From: Shouchella xiaoxiensis
Lineage (GTDB): Bacteria > Bacillota > Bacilli > Bacillales > Bacillaceae_D
Reading direction: 5' to 3'
DNA: 64,000 bases
Assembly: GCF_016907895.1 (NCBI RefSeq)
Contig: NZ_JAFBCV010000001.1
Span: forward strand, 434,001 to 498,000
Positions 25,725-34,004 of the stretch are shown here, piece by piece. The position numbers were made by a program, and so were the translations under genes. Numbering within the stretch: the first letter of the stretch is position 1; each line of letters starts with the position of its first letter. Under the pieces are notes generated by a model. It did no database searches. It saw nothing but the letters and a program-made list of their open reading frames with translations, and had not been told where the DNA came from.

Positions 25725-28140
25725 TAGCATTAGAAATAAAAAGAGGCTTGTATTTTCTTGTTTGGCAATCATACTTGGAACGGCTTTCGTAACAACTATG
25801 CTTATTGCTGATCGGACGACCAAGGATGTGTTTACATACTATGAAGAGATGTATGTAGGAAACGCTGACTACTGGCTCTTAAGCGATGAGTACGCATATT
25901 CCGATGAAATGGCCGTCAATTTAGCCGAATATGAAGAAGTAAATGACATACTGCTAGCGCTTGATAAGCAAACGTTTCTAGAGTTTGATGGTGATTACAC
26001 CACCAGCCAACGTTCCGTCCGCATTACGGGCGTAAGTGACCAAGCAAGCCCTCTATTAAAGCTGCCAATCATTAAAGGTGAGCTTGATAACGAGGGTTTA
26101 GTTATTACAAACGACGTTGCCTCTCTACTGGACGTTACAATAGGAGACAGCTTAGCATTTGCGGGAATGGGTGAGTTGCCAATCGCGGCAATTGTTGAAT
26201 TTACACAGCTACTTTCCAGTCCGACTTCTTGGGAACGAGCGGAATCAGCTAGTTTCCGGGTAATGGCACCGCTTGATTGGCTGCAAGAAAATACGGGTCA
26301 GACAGAAGAATTGTCTTACATACGCTTCAATGTAAGGGGCGAAGATGACAGGTTTGTTGATCAGTTACAAACGGATTTAGAGGGAACTGAGGCATACCTT
26401 TTACCGGTAGTGGCAGATGATCTACAAAACAATGACATTAGCGGACTGTATACATTCTTTTATTTAATTGCATTTCTAGCTATCTTTATTAGCGGCTTTA
26501 TTGTGTTTAACATGATTTATACGAGCGTAATTGAGCGAAAGAAAGAGTTTTCTATTATGAAGAGTCTTGGTTATCTACAAGGTTCTATCTCGAAATTGGT
26601 TTTTATAGAAGTTGGTTTTATAGCGGTAGTTGGAACAGTCATAGGGGTTCCACTTGGAATCTGGCTTGGTGATTTGTTTATGCTGACGCTGCTAAATGTG
26701 TTTGAATTTGATATGGTCTATACGCTCAATTGGGTCTTCCCAGCTTTAATAGCTACAGGATTTGGTTTCGTGTTTCCGATTTTGTTCTCGCTGTTTCCCA
26801 TTTATTTAGCTGGGAAAACATCGATTATGGAATTGCTAAAAGGAACAAGTGCAGAGGGCAGGCAAAAAAAACAGCGACGCGTTCGTTTGATTCTGGCAAT
26901 TGTTTTCATAGCCGTTGGTTTGTTTGATTCAATCTATGCAATGATGGCTTTATTAGTTGGGCTAGTGCTCCTCTTCCCTTATTTCTTAGCTGTTTTTACA
27001 ATCATTTTTAAGCCGATTAGTAAGCGGTTGTTTAAGCATCCAGGCTTAATGGCACACGTTCATGTGGCACAACAGCTTAATCGTAATGGCAACACAGCGT
27101 CTATTTTAGCAGTGGGTGTTGCTGTGGTGCTGCTTCTTAGCGCTGCCATGCAGGGGGCACCTGAAGGTTATGATAAGCAAATACGTGCCCATTTTGGCGG
27201 CGATATGCGCGTAACATCGGAATCACCATGGACTGAGGCAGACCGTGAGGAAATTGCAGCAATTGCAGGCGTTTCATCGAGTCTGTTTTTGCGTGAAGCA
27301 GAGCCGATTACGTGGAAGACAGCTGAAGGAGTAGAAAGAGAGTTTTCAGTAATGGGTATTAGTGAGGATGGTCCAGCTCTCTTTGATGAAGCAGACCAAA
27401 TAATGACGAGTGGTTCAACTATTGTGCTAGGAGAACGCGCTTTTGTAGAGTGGGGAGGTGAGCAAGGCGACCTAATTGATATGTACACGCCAAATGGCTT
27501 GCAGTCGTTTGAAGTGACCGATGTGGTCAGCACGTCGCACTACTCTGGTTATGTTGCGTTTATGGAAGAATCCGCGCTTCAGGCTCAATTCGGGTGGGAG
27601 AATGCATTCGACTTGCTTCTCACAGTTGAAGATCAGGAAACGGCTGAACAGGTGAGAACACAATTGTGGAACGAGTATTCCAATCTTAGTTCGGTCACAC
27701 TGGTAGAAGAAGAGGTTGATTCGACTACGTCTGCTTTCGAAGGGATGAATGAATTACTGATGCTACTGTTGATTCTAATCATCGCCCTTGCAAGCATTGG
27801 AACGGCGAATACGTTAATGATGAATACAATGGAGAGAAGCTCTGAAATTGGCACAATGCGGGCAATTGGATTTACAAAAAATCAAGTGAAGCGAATGGTT
27901 CTATTGGAAGGCGCTTTGATTGGCTTGGCTGGAGTGTCAGGCGGGGTCATTGCTGGAATGATTCTCCTTTATCAATTAAGTCACTCAGCCTTAATGGAAG
28001 GTTTTATTCGCTTCCATATTCCGCTTGATCTTGTTATGCTAACAGTAATTACAGGGGTAGTATTAAGCCTTGTCGCATCATGGCTTGCAAGCAAGATGGC
28101 AAGTCAGATTGAGTTGCAACAATCATTAAAAGAGGGATGA
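25693..28140 (+). CDS. FtsX-domain ABC transporter permease
   Basis: About 815 residues from ATG 25693 (MLSSWRISWRNSIRNKKRL); ATG 25684 is too close to GAAGGG. A first membrane segment is near residue 20, then a large outside domain, a four-segment FtsX block (about 255-420), a second outside domain, and a final FtsX block (about 680-810) with the typical GTANTLMMNTMERSSEIGTMRAIG stretch. It should be a pump or mechanotransmitter for a hydrophobic or peptide compound together with the ATPase. Linkage to PadR and aadK suggests antibiotic response. Substrate unknown. Confidence 0.9.
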   Translation: MLSSWRISWRNSIRNKKRLVFSCLAIILGTAFVTTMLIADRTTKDVFTYYEEMYVGNADYWLLSDEYAYSDEMAVNLAEYEEVNDILLALDKQTFLEFDGDYTTSQRSVRITGVSDQASPLLKLPIIKGELDNEGLVITNDVASLLDVTIGDSLAFAGMGELPIAAIVEFTQLLSSPTSWERAESASFRVMAPLDWLQENTGQTEELSYIRFNVRGEDDRFVDQLQTDLEGTEAYLLPVVADDLQNNDISGLYTFFYLIAFLAIFISGFIVFNMIYTSVIERKKEFSIMKSLGYLQGSISKLVFIEVGFIAVVGTVIGVPLGIWLGDLFMLTLLNVFEFDMVYTLNWVFPALIATGFGFVFPILFSLFPIYLAGKTSIMELLKGTSAEGRQKKQRRVRLILAIVFIAVGLFDSIYAMMALLVGLVLLFPYFLAVFTIIFKPISKRLFKHPGLMAHVHVAQQLNRNGNTASILAVGVAVVLLLSAAMQGAPEGYDKQIRAHFGGDMRVTSESPWTEADREEIAAIAGVSSSLFLREAEPITWKTAEGVEREFSVMGISEDGPALFDEADQIMTSGSTIVLGERAFVEWGGEQGDLIDMYTPNGLQSFEVTDVVSTSHYSGYVAFMEESALQAQFGWENAFDLLLTVEDQETAEQVRTQLWNEYSNLSSVTLVEEEVDSTTSAFEGMNELLMLLLILIIALASIGTANTLMMNTMERSSEIGTMRAIGFTKNQVKRMVLLEGALIGLAGVSGGVIAGMILLYQLSHSALMEGFIRFHIPLDLVMLTVITGVVLSLVASWLASKMASQIELQQSLKEG

Positions 28141-28146
28141 TTCGAT

Positions 28147-28656
28147 TTGTCCGTAAAATATGGAATAATGACGTTACTGTGTAAACAGCTGCGCCATGGA
28201 TATGAACTAAAGCTAGAACTTGATCGACTGTTAGGTTTGAAAGGAAAAATCAACCCGGGCCAGATATACACAACGATTGACCGTCTTATTCGGGATGGAT
28301 TGGTTTCAGCAGAGGAACAGGATGAACAAGAGCGGAAGAAATATAGGTTGACCGCTCATGGGCGCCAGGCTTTAGAAGAATGGTTGCTTGAAACGGTTCC
28401 TTATCATGAAATGAAGGAAGATTTCTTCTTCAAATGGAATTGTGCACGGGACATTGGCTATGATAAAGAACAGGAAATGTTGAATCAACAAAAAAGGGCA
28501 ATTCTAACAGAAGTAATGGACTTAACTCAGCAAAAGACCGATCATTTAATTAATGGGGAAGAAACGGAATACCTTCTCATTAGTGGTAAGTTGCTTCATC
28601 TTGAAGCTGATTTAAACTGGATGGCTCAAGTCGAAAATCGGAGTAAATCCAAATAA
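28147..28656 (+). CDS. PadR-family transcriptional regulator
   Basis: A 169-residue protein from TTG 28147, 10 bases after AGAGGG at the end of the permease gene. The winged helix begins VKYGIMTLLCKQLRHGYELKLEL and includes GQIYTTIDRLIRDGLV, as in PadR/LmrR-type repressors. A C-terminal helical dimerisation domain follows (WMAQVENR end). PadR repressors usually bind near their own operon's promoter and let go on binding a drug. The palindromes at 24970 and 23976 are the natural candidates for its sites. Confidence 0.92.
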   Translation: MSVKYGIMTLLCKQLRHGYELKLELDRLLGLKGKINPGQIYTTIDRLIRDGLVSAEEQDEQERKKYRLTAHGRQALEEWLLETVPYHEMKEDFFFKWNCARDIGYDKEQEMLNQQKRAILTEVMDLTQQKTDHLINGEETEYLLISGKLLHLEADLNWMAQVENRSKSK

Positions 28657-28688
28657 AAAAGATGTGGCGTATTCGCCACATCTTTTTT
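28655..28688. terminator. Bidirectional terminator between padR and the sortase gene
   Basis: Perfect 15-bp stem AAAAAAGATGTGGCG / CGCCACATCTTTTTT around TATT. T-runs on both strands let it serve the converging genes. Confidence 0.92.
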
Positions 28689-28689
28689 G

Positions 28690-29646
28690 TCATTCATCAT
28701 TTTCCTCTTCGTCGTCTTCTGTCAGAGTAGCACCTTCAGATTCCATTCCAAAATAATCAACGGTCTTAATCAGGTATTCTTTTTCCTTGTCTTCGATTAG
28801 AACGGTTTTGCGCTCGGTTTGAGCAACGCTCGCTAAATGAATTTCTTCGCCTTCTTCGTCAAGCTCATAAATACGATAGCCTGCGATATATTCATCTCGA
28901 ACGGCGTGCCAAGAGAGCAAATCTCCTTGAATAGCTACTTGACTCGGTGCAGATGGAATTTTTTCCTCGTCTGGTTCTTGGACAAGTTTGGAATAGACAA
29001 CAAGTCGTTCATCATGGTTGCGTGTATCTGGATTATAGATCCCTGTACAGGTAATTAAATTCAATCGTTGTTCATCCGTCCGACCGAATATCTCGGAAAG
29101 GGGAGCATCGTCAAATGGATAGCTTTCGATTCGATCAACTTCAAAGATGAGCTCCTCGCCAGATTCATCATAAACAAAAATTTGGTCACCAATCTCGACT
29201 TCTGTTAATGTCGCGAAAACAGCAGGACCTTCAAGATCATCAACATGACCAGCAAGAACAGAGTTTCCTGATCCACCAGGCATTGTACCTGGTTCGTACC
29301 AGCCGACTTCTTCTCCGTTATCAGGAACGCCCATTTGTCCGTTTTCAAGCTGACCGACTTCAATGACAGGGGCATCAACTTCTAGAGACGGAACGACTAA
29401 TCGTGACGGGTTTAATTCAACTGTTTCTGATTGCTCTTGAATCGCCTCATCAATATCGGCTTGAGCTAAAGAAAACTCATCTGCTAGCGTCTGTTCTTTA
29501 TCTGGTTCCGTTTCAGAATTGATTTGTTCAACCGCAGGTGAGCCAGATGTTGAAGGCGACTCATTTGTTTCTGCATTAGGCGTACCGCAACCAACTAATC
29601 CTATTCCTGCCACAATGAGAGCCATTTTTTGATACAACTTCATCAC
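28690..29646 (-). CDS. Class F-type sortase as a lipoprotein with C-terminal Fn3-like domain
   Basis: About 318 residues (GTG 29646; ATG 29643 gives one residue less). The signal peptide ends in lipobox GLVGC (Cys20). After an acidic linker (21-80) comes a sortase domain (82-222) with His134 in AGHVDD, Cys200 in LNLITCTG and Arg214 in HDERLVVYS, a complete His-Cys-Arg set. The TC-TG pattern and GPAVFATL block resemble class F sortases, mostly known from actinobacteria. Residues 225-318 look like a fibronectin type III-like fold. Lipid anchoring is unusual, as sortases normally use a membrane helix. The likely substrate is encoded directly upstream. Confidence 0.85.
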   Translation of the reverse strand: MMKLYQKMALIVAGIGLVGCGTPNAETNESPSTSGSPAVEQINSETEPDKEQTLADEFSLAQADIDEAIQEQSETVELNPSRLVVPSLEVDAPVIEVGQLENGQMGVPDNGEEVGWYEPGTMPGGSGNSVLAGHVDDLEGPAVFATLTEVEIGDQIFVYDESGEELIFEVDRIESYPFDDAPLSEIFGRTDEQRLNLITCTGIYNPDTRNHDERLVVYSKLVQEPDEEKIPSAPSQVAIQGDLLSWHAVRDEYIAGYRIYELDEEGEEIHLASVAQTERKTVLIEDKEKEYLIKTVDYFGMESEGATLTEDDEEENDE

Positions 29647-29705
29647 GTACTCACCTCCGTTTAGTATGTAAAGAGAGAAGAAAAACTTCTCCCTGTCTTC
29701 AAAAG

Positions 29706-29730
29706 AAAAAGAGGGGAGTTCCCTCTTTTC
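29706..29730 (-). terminator. Terminator/attenuator between surface-protein and sortase genes
   Basis: Minus strand AAAAGAGGG / CCCTCTTTT with a 5-base loop and a T-run. Sortase expression would need read-through or its own promoter within about 60 bases. Confidence 0.7.
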
Positions 29731-29747
29731 AATTATATCATCCTACC

Positions 29748-31097
29748 TTATGCGTTTGAACGCATTTTACGTACTCCGAAGTAGCCACCAAATGCAACAG
29801 CTGCTCCAGCTAGTAACCAAGCATACCATTGTAGTGTAGGACCTTGGTTGCTCATGCCACCCATACCTGTTTGAGGCATGTCAGGCATTCCAGCTTCATC
29901 TTCGAACATTTCAGGGTTTTGCTCAACAATGGCTCCAGCTAAACCTGAACCGATATCAAACGTAAAGGCATAACCTTCTCTGAACTTCTCAAATGAACCT
30001 TCGTAATCTCCGTCAATATAACGGTCAAACGTTGTAAGAACTTGCTCTTCGTGCATGTTTACCAATTCAGTTGCAGCGTCAGCAGGTAAGATTCCTTCAG
30101 TAGCAGTTCCAAGGAATGCACCAAACTCGTCAGCAAATGTGCTGAAGCTAGCTAACGCTTCTTCTTTTGCAGCGTCATCTTCATTTTTAACGGCGTTCAC
30201 ATAATCGCTTTGAGCGAGGATGTGGTTACCTTGCCAGATCATTTCGAATTGTTCAGCGCCTTCGTCACCATAAACAGATCCGATTGTTGCTTTTAAATCA
30301 GCTGTGTTTTCATCTTCTGCCCAGCTAACAAAGTCAAAGTCAGGGGCATCTTTGAATTCTTTGGCCATCCCAAGTGTAGCAAGAGCGAAGTGTTCCGCAA
30401 CTAAATTGCTTGCGTCAGCGCGTAAGTCTCCAGCTGCTGTATTTGGGTCTGTACCGTCAAACGTATCAGGTGATTGAGCGACGATTGCGCCAGATAAAGC
30501 TGCACTAATATCAAACATGTGTGAAAGACCTTCACGGTATGTCATGTAGACTGTTTCGTAATCGCCAGCAACATAAGCATCAAATGCTTTTTCTACTTGC
30601 TCTTCATGTATGTCTAATACTTCTATTGCTGCTCCAGCTGGTAGTTCGCCTTCAGTTGCTGCTTCAAGAAATTCGCCAAGTTCAACATAGAATGCATCAA
30701 GCATTTCGGACGCTTCTTGTTGAGCGGCCTCGTCACCGTCTTTCACTGCTTGAACATAGTCAGCAGTAAACTGGTTATGACCAGAGAAGATACGATTAAA
30801 TTCTTCAGCGCCTTCATCACCGTAAATTGAAGCGATTGCTGGTTTCATATCAGCTGCGTTTTGCTCAAGTGCTGCTTGTGCTGCTTCAGCGCCTTCATCA
30901 CCATCAAATTGCTTTTGCATTGATACAACTGCTAGAACAAAGTGTTCTGATAAAAGATGGTCAAGCGTCCCTCTTAATTCAACTGCTGGTGTTTCAACTG
31001 GAGAAACATTTTCCTCAGCTTGTGCCGGTTGTGCGAATGATGGAGCGATTAACGCTGCACCAATTAATGGGATAAGTACTTTGTTTAACTTTTTCAT
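29748..31097 (-). CDS. Cell-wall-anchored surface protein with duplicated helical domain and MPQTG signal
   Basis: A 449-residue exported protein. A signal peptide covers residues 1-27 (cleavage after AQA). Two homologous domains follow, about 42-212 and 226-399, sharing SEHF/AEHF, IYGDEGAE/VYGDEGAE, ATEGELPA/ATEGILPA, HEEQV and YREG/FREG. His52/236, His107/292 and His164/349 recur in both, as in metal-binding helical bundles. The C-terminus has MPQTG (407-411), a membrane segment (about 422-441) and the basic tail RKMRSNA, a sortase signal with Met in place of Leu. Very acidic. I do not recognise a named family. It likely belongs with the sortase downstream and the sigma/anti-sigma pair upstream. 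Confidence 0.85.
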   Translation of the reverse strand: MKKLNKVLIPLIGAALIAPSFAQPAQAEENVSPVETPAVELRGTLDHLLSEHFVLAVVSMQKQFDGDEGAEAAQAALEQNAADMKPAIASIYGDEGAEEFNRIFSGHNQFTADYVQAVKDGDEAAQQEASEMLDAFYVELGEFLEAATEGELPAGAAIEVLDIHEEQVEKAFDAYVAGDYETVYMTYREGLSHMFDISAALSGAIVAQSPDTFDGTDPNTAAGDLRADASNLVAEHFALATLGMAKEFKDAPDFDFVSWAEDENTADLKATIGSVYGDEGAEQFEMIWQGNHILAQSDYVNAVKNEDDAAKEEALASFSTFADEFGAFLGTATEGILPADAATELVNMHEEQVLTTFDRYIDGDYEGSFEKFREGYAFTFDIGSGLAGAIVEQNPEMFEDEAGMPDMPQTGMGGMSNQGPTLQWYAWLLAGAAVAFGGYFGVRKMRSNA

Positions 31098-31183
31098 TTT
31101 AAAACACTCCTTTGTTTGTGTTGGTTACATTGAGCTAACGCAGCCCAATTCGAAATGGATCACTATTTGTTAAAAAAAATAAA

Positions 31184-31220
31184 AAAAGATCAAGTAGTGT
31201 CGTTCACTACTTGATCTTTT
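31184..31220 (-). terminator. Terminator after the anti-sigma gene
   Basis: Perfect 16-bp stem AAAAGATCAAGTAGTG / CACTACTTGATCTTTT with a TCGTT loop, and a T-rich tail on the minus strand (plus-strand A-run 31172-31187). Confidence 0.9.
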
Positions 31221-31226
31221 ACCGTT

Positions 31227-32033
31227 TTAAAGTTGCTCGCTTAAGACAATATCGCCTTTTGGTGTCTCGCTTGTTGCATCTGGTTCTAACGTAATGGCAA
31301 TCGTATCAAATGGAATTGATGCGTCTATCGTAAAGGTAGACATTCCGTTTCCATCCTCAGACGGAGTAAATGTTCCTGCGCGGTAAACGTCCTCACCACT
31401 GATTAGCCATACTTGATAGACTTCGGTTTGTGCAGGCTGAGCTAAGTCTTGCGCTTGAACAACAAGTTCTTGCTGGTTTTCTTTATTTACAATCGAAGCT
31501 GTTGCTTGATAACCAACATTCTCGCTTGGCTGCAAGTTCAAGCTTCGTACAAGTGAATCAACTGTAAATGGATTCTCTTCTGGAGGTTCCGTATCAATTG
31601 GTGGTGGTGCTGCCTCATCTCCAAGTTGAGATACGGTATAAACATTTCCAATTAAAGAGAAGAACAAAGCAGCTGCCAAAACAGGTAGCATCCAGTTCTT
31701 TCTTTTTCGCTTCGTTGGAGCTGCTGTGTTCACAGGATGAACTGATTTTTCTCTAGCTGCCGCTTCATTTATTGAATGGATTTTTTTCGCTTCAGCAGCT
31801 TTTTCATTAGGTTGAGTTTGGGCGAAGGCCGCAGTAAGCACACGTTCCTTCATTTCAGAAGGAGGTTCGATTGGGTCGGCACCAAAGCCTAAGTCTGCAG
31901 TAAGTTGATTGATCTCTTCTAATTCTGCCTGACATTCCGAACATGAAGCAAGATGCGTTTCAAATGCCTGCTTTTCATCTTCAGTTAGTTGGTCGTTAAT
32001 ATAATCAATCAAAAAATCACACTGTTTACTCAT
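31227..32033 (-). CDS. RskA-like membrane anti-sigma factor with zinc-finger-like N-terminus
   Basis: About 268 residues from ATG 32033 (MSKQCDFLIDY), which has GGAGGGG 8 bases upstream and overlaps the sigma gene by 8 bases. The N-terminus carries the anti-sigma HxxxCxxC motif (HLASCSEC). A membrane segment lies near residues 118-140 (NWMLPVLAAALFFSLIGNVY). Outside, the C-terminal part is an RskA-type domain (VYQVWLISGEDVYRAGTF). It should hold the ECF sigma factor inactive at the membrane until its outer domain senses stress. Confidence 0.92.
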   Translation of the reverse strand: MSKQCDFLIDYINDQLTEDEKQAFETHLASCSECQAELEEINQLTADLGFGADPIEPPSEMKERVLTAAFAQTQPNEKAAEAKKIHSINEAAAREKSVHPVNTAAPTKRKRKNWMLPVLAAALFFSLIGNVYTVSQLGDEAAPPPIDTEPPEENPFTVDSLVRSLNLQPSENVGYQATASIVNKENQQELVVQAQDLAQPAQTEVYQVWLISGEDVYRAGTFTPSEDGNGMSTFTIDASIPFDTIAITLEPDATSETPKGDIVLSEQL

Positions 32034-32592
32034 GAGCCACCCCTCCATTCCGTTCAGATGTTTGCATTTGTTCTCGTAGGTGTTTTAAAGCCAATCGAAT
32101 ACGCCCTTTAACTGTTCCTAATGGGATGTCACATTGATCGGATATTTTTTGCTGTGACATTCCTTTAAAATAGAAAAGTTCGATCACTTGGCGCTGATCA
32201 GGGCCAAGTTTGTTCATCGCTGCTTGTATAACTTCTTTCTTTTCTTTCCATTCAACTTGATCCTCTACACTAGGATCCGTATCAGCGATCGTATCCCGCT
32301 CTTGCATATCAGAAGGAATTTCTTTTCGCTTTCGAATCGTATCAATAACGGTGTTCCTAGTTGTGGTGAGCAACCAACTTGAAAACTTGCCCTTGGATTC
32401 GTCGTAATGGCTTTTTTGCGTCCAAATTTTTATAAATACTTCTTGGACGATCTCTTCAGCCTGTTGCTTATCCTCGAGCATCTTATAACTAAACGAATAA
32501 AGAAGCTTAACGTAGCGGTCATATAACTCTTCTAGAGCTTGTTTGTCGCCACTTTTCATACTCGAATAGAGTTTCGCATCCAGTTCAGACAT
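32026..32592 (-). CDS. ECF-type RNA polymerase sigma factor (SigK/RpoE-like)
   Basis: A 188-residue sigma-70 family protein. Region 2 runs from about residue 25 to 95 (LYSFSYKMLEDKQQAEEIVQEVFIKIW, then TTTRNTVIDTIRKRK), and region 4 from about 125 to 180 (LGPDQRQVIELFYFKGMSQQKISDQCDIPLGTVKGRIRLALKHL). Length and layout fit group IV (ECF) factors paired with RskA-type anti-sigma factors, as encoded immediately downstream with overlap. AAGGAG lies 6 bases before the ATG. It probably autoregulates this operon. Confidence 0.94.
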   Translation of the reverse strand: MSELDAKLYSSMKSGDKQALEELYDRYVKLLYSFSYKMLEDKQQAEEIVQEVFIKIWTQKSHYDESKGKFSSWLLTTTRNTVIDTIRKRKEIPSDMQERDTIADTDPSVEDQVEWKEKKEVIQAAMNKLGPDQRQVIELFYFKGMSQQKISDQCDIPLGTVKGRIRLALKHLREQMQTSERNGGVAHE

Positions 32593-32626
32593 AATAATCT
32601 CCTTTTCAACGATCTCGATTTGTAAA

Positions 32627-32667
32627 ATTGTAAAATCGGAAAGCTCAGTCTTGTATGATTTTACAAT
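32627..32667. promoter_or_regulatory. Inverted repeat upstream of the ECF sigma gene
   Basis: ATTGTAAAATC (32627-32637) and its exact complement GATTTTACAAT (32657-32667), 19 bases apart. A further TGTAAAA lies at 32621. All sit 30-75 bases before the sigma start, so this is a likely operator or promoter element. Confidence 0.5.
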
Positions 32668-32888
32668 CTATTGTCGAGAAATGCCAAGAAAACAACTGAA
32701 AAGAATGATTGATCTATTTACCTAACGTATGAAAAGAACAAATGGATGCCTCAATCCGTAAAAAAGTTTTAAAAAACATAAATATGGGTAAATGTAAAGT
32801 TTTAACCATTATAGTATCTTAATTTTAACAAGCTTTTTACGATGATGAAAGCAAACAGCGCTTAAATACATCATTTTCTGCTTTATTG

Positions 32889-32920
32889 AAAAAACACGGC
32901 GCCATCGCGCCGTGTTTTTA
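32889..32920 (-). terminator. Terminator of the hydroxyacyl-CoA dehydrogenase gene
   Basis: Perfect stem AAAACACGGCGC / GCGCCGTGTTTT with loop CATC. T-runs on both strands; it reads best on the minus strand, just past the stop codon. Confidence 0.88.
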
Positions 32921-33817
32921 GCTTTTTAAGAAATCGTCTTGCAAGAATGCAGGATTAGGGTATTTGTAAAACCCTTCGCCTGATTCGCGTCCTAGTTTTC
33001 CTTTATCAACATAATTCTCTTTCAAGTAGGCTGCTAGCTGTTTGTACTTTTCATCACCAGTTGCCTCACCTTTGCCGTAAGAGATATTATAGGCAGTTCG
33101 CACACCAACGACATCTAGAATTGCAAAAGGTCCTCTAGGCGCACCTGTCGCAATCATCCACGTTTTATCAATTGTTTCTGGATCAGAAACCTCTTTAACA
33201 AGCAGTGCTTGTGCCGCTTCTAAGAAAGGAACAAGTAAACTGTTTAAAATATAGCCTGGTTGTTCTTTGTAAATGGGTAGTGGAACCATGCCAATTTGTT
33301 TAGAGAATTCAAGAAGAGCATTAAAAACACTTTCTTCTGTTCCTTCGTGGCGCATGACTTCTGCTGTATTGCTTTTCCAAATCTCGTTGGCGAAATGCAA
33401 AGCGATGAACTTGCTAGGTCTGCCTGTTGCGTCAGCGAACTGGCTTGGTAAAAAGGTTGAGGAATTTGTAGCAAAAATCGTTTTTTCAGGTGCTGCTTCG
33501 CCCAGCTTCTTGTAGAAATCGGTTTTAATATCAACCACTTCAGGAACGGCTTCAATGACTAAATCTGCAGATTCTACCGCTTTGTTTAAGTCGCTGTAAA
33601 ACGACATGCGCGCAAACGCGTCATTGACTTCTTGGTCGCTTGCATCTAAATTTTCTTTGTAACGTTCTTTAAGCTTTGTTACTCGTTCTTTAGCTTTTTC
33701 AAGCGCTTCATCGTTTAGATCATACACGGAAACAGAGAAGCCTTTGAATGCGGTTTGATAGACGATTTGACTTCCTAATACACCACTACCTGCTACAGTG
33801 ATATTTTTGAATGACAT
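32918..33817 (-). CDS. 3-hydroxyacyl-CoA dehydrogenase
   Basis: About 299 residues from ATG 33817 (MSFKNITVAGSGVLG), placed 7 bases after AAGGAG; ATG 33823 is too close to it. The N-terminal Rossmann fold has GSGVLGSQI for NAD binding and acidic Asp in VYDLND. LHFAN and the later GYILNSLLVPFLEAA block are typical of the 3-hydroxybutyryl/3-hydroxyacyl-CoA dehydrogenase family. The expected reaction is NAD-dependent oxidation of 3-hydroxyacyl-CoA to 3-ketoacyl-CoA. It stands alone, without other beta-oxidation genes, so chain-length preference is open. Confidence 0.92.
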   Translation of the reverse strand: MSFKNITVAGSGVLGSQIVYQTAFKGFSVSVYDLNDEALEKAKERVTKLKERYKENLDASDQEVNDAFARMSFYSDLNKAVESADLVIEAVPEVVDIKTDFYKKLGEAAPEKTIFATNSSTFLPSQFADATGRPSKFIALHFANEIWKSNTAEVMRHEGTEESVFNALLEFSKQIGMVPLPIYKEQPGYILNSLLVPFLEAAQALLVKEVSDPETIDKTWMIATGAPRGPFAILDVVGVRTAYNISYGKGEATGDEKYKQLAAYLKENYVDKGKLGRESGEGFYKYPNPAFLQDDFLKS

Positions 33818-34004
33818 GGTCATACTCCTTTATTATGGATTTATAATATCTATTATGGACTGCGGATTGGAAAATGAAAAGAAATTTGCTTGAGGTAACT
33901 AGTTTGTCCTATTCATCCAAAAACTTGTAGTAGCTAAACAGATTTGGTCGATAAATTGGTACTAATACGTTAAAATGAGGAAAAGATTTAGGGGAGAAAC
34001 GATA

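Noticed and set aside
27168-27533. A 121-codon minus-strand frame.
   Set aside because: Antisense to the FtsX-type permease gene, serine- and proline-rich as expected for an antisense frame, and without a ribosome binding site.
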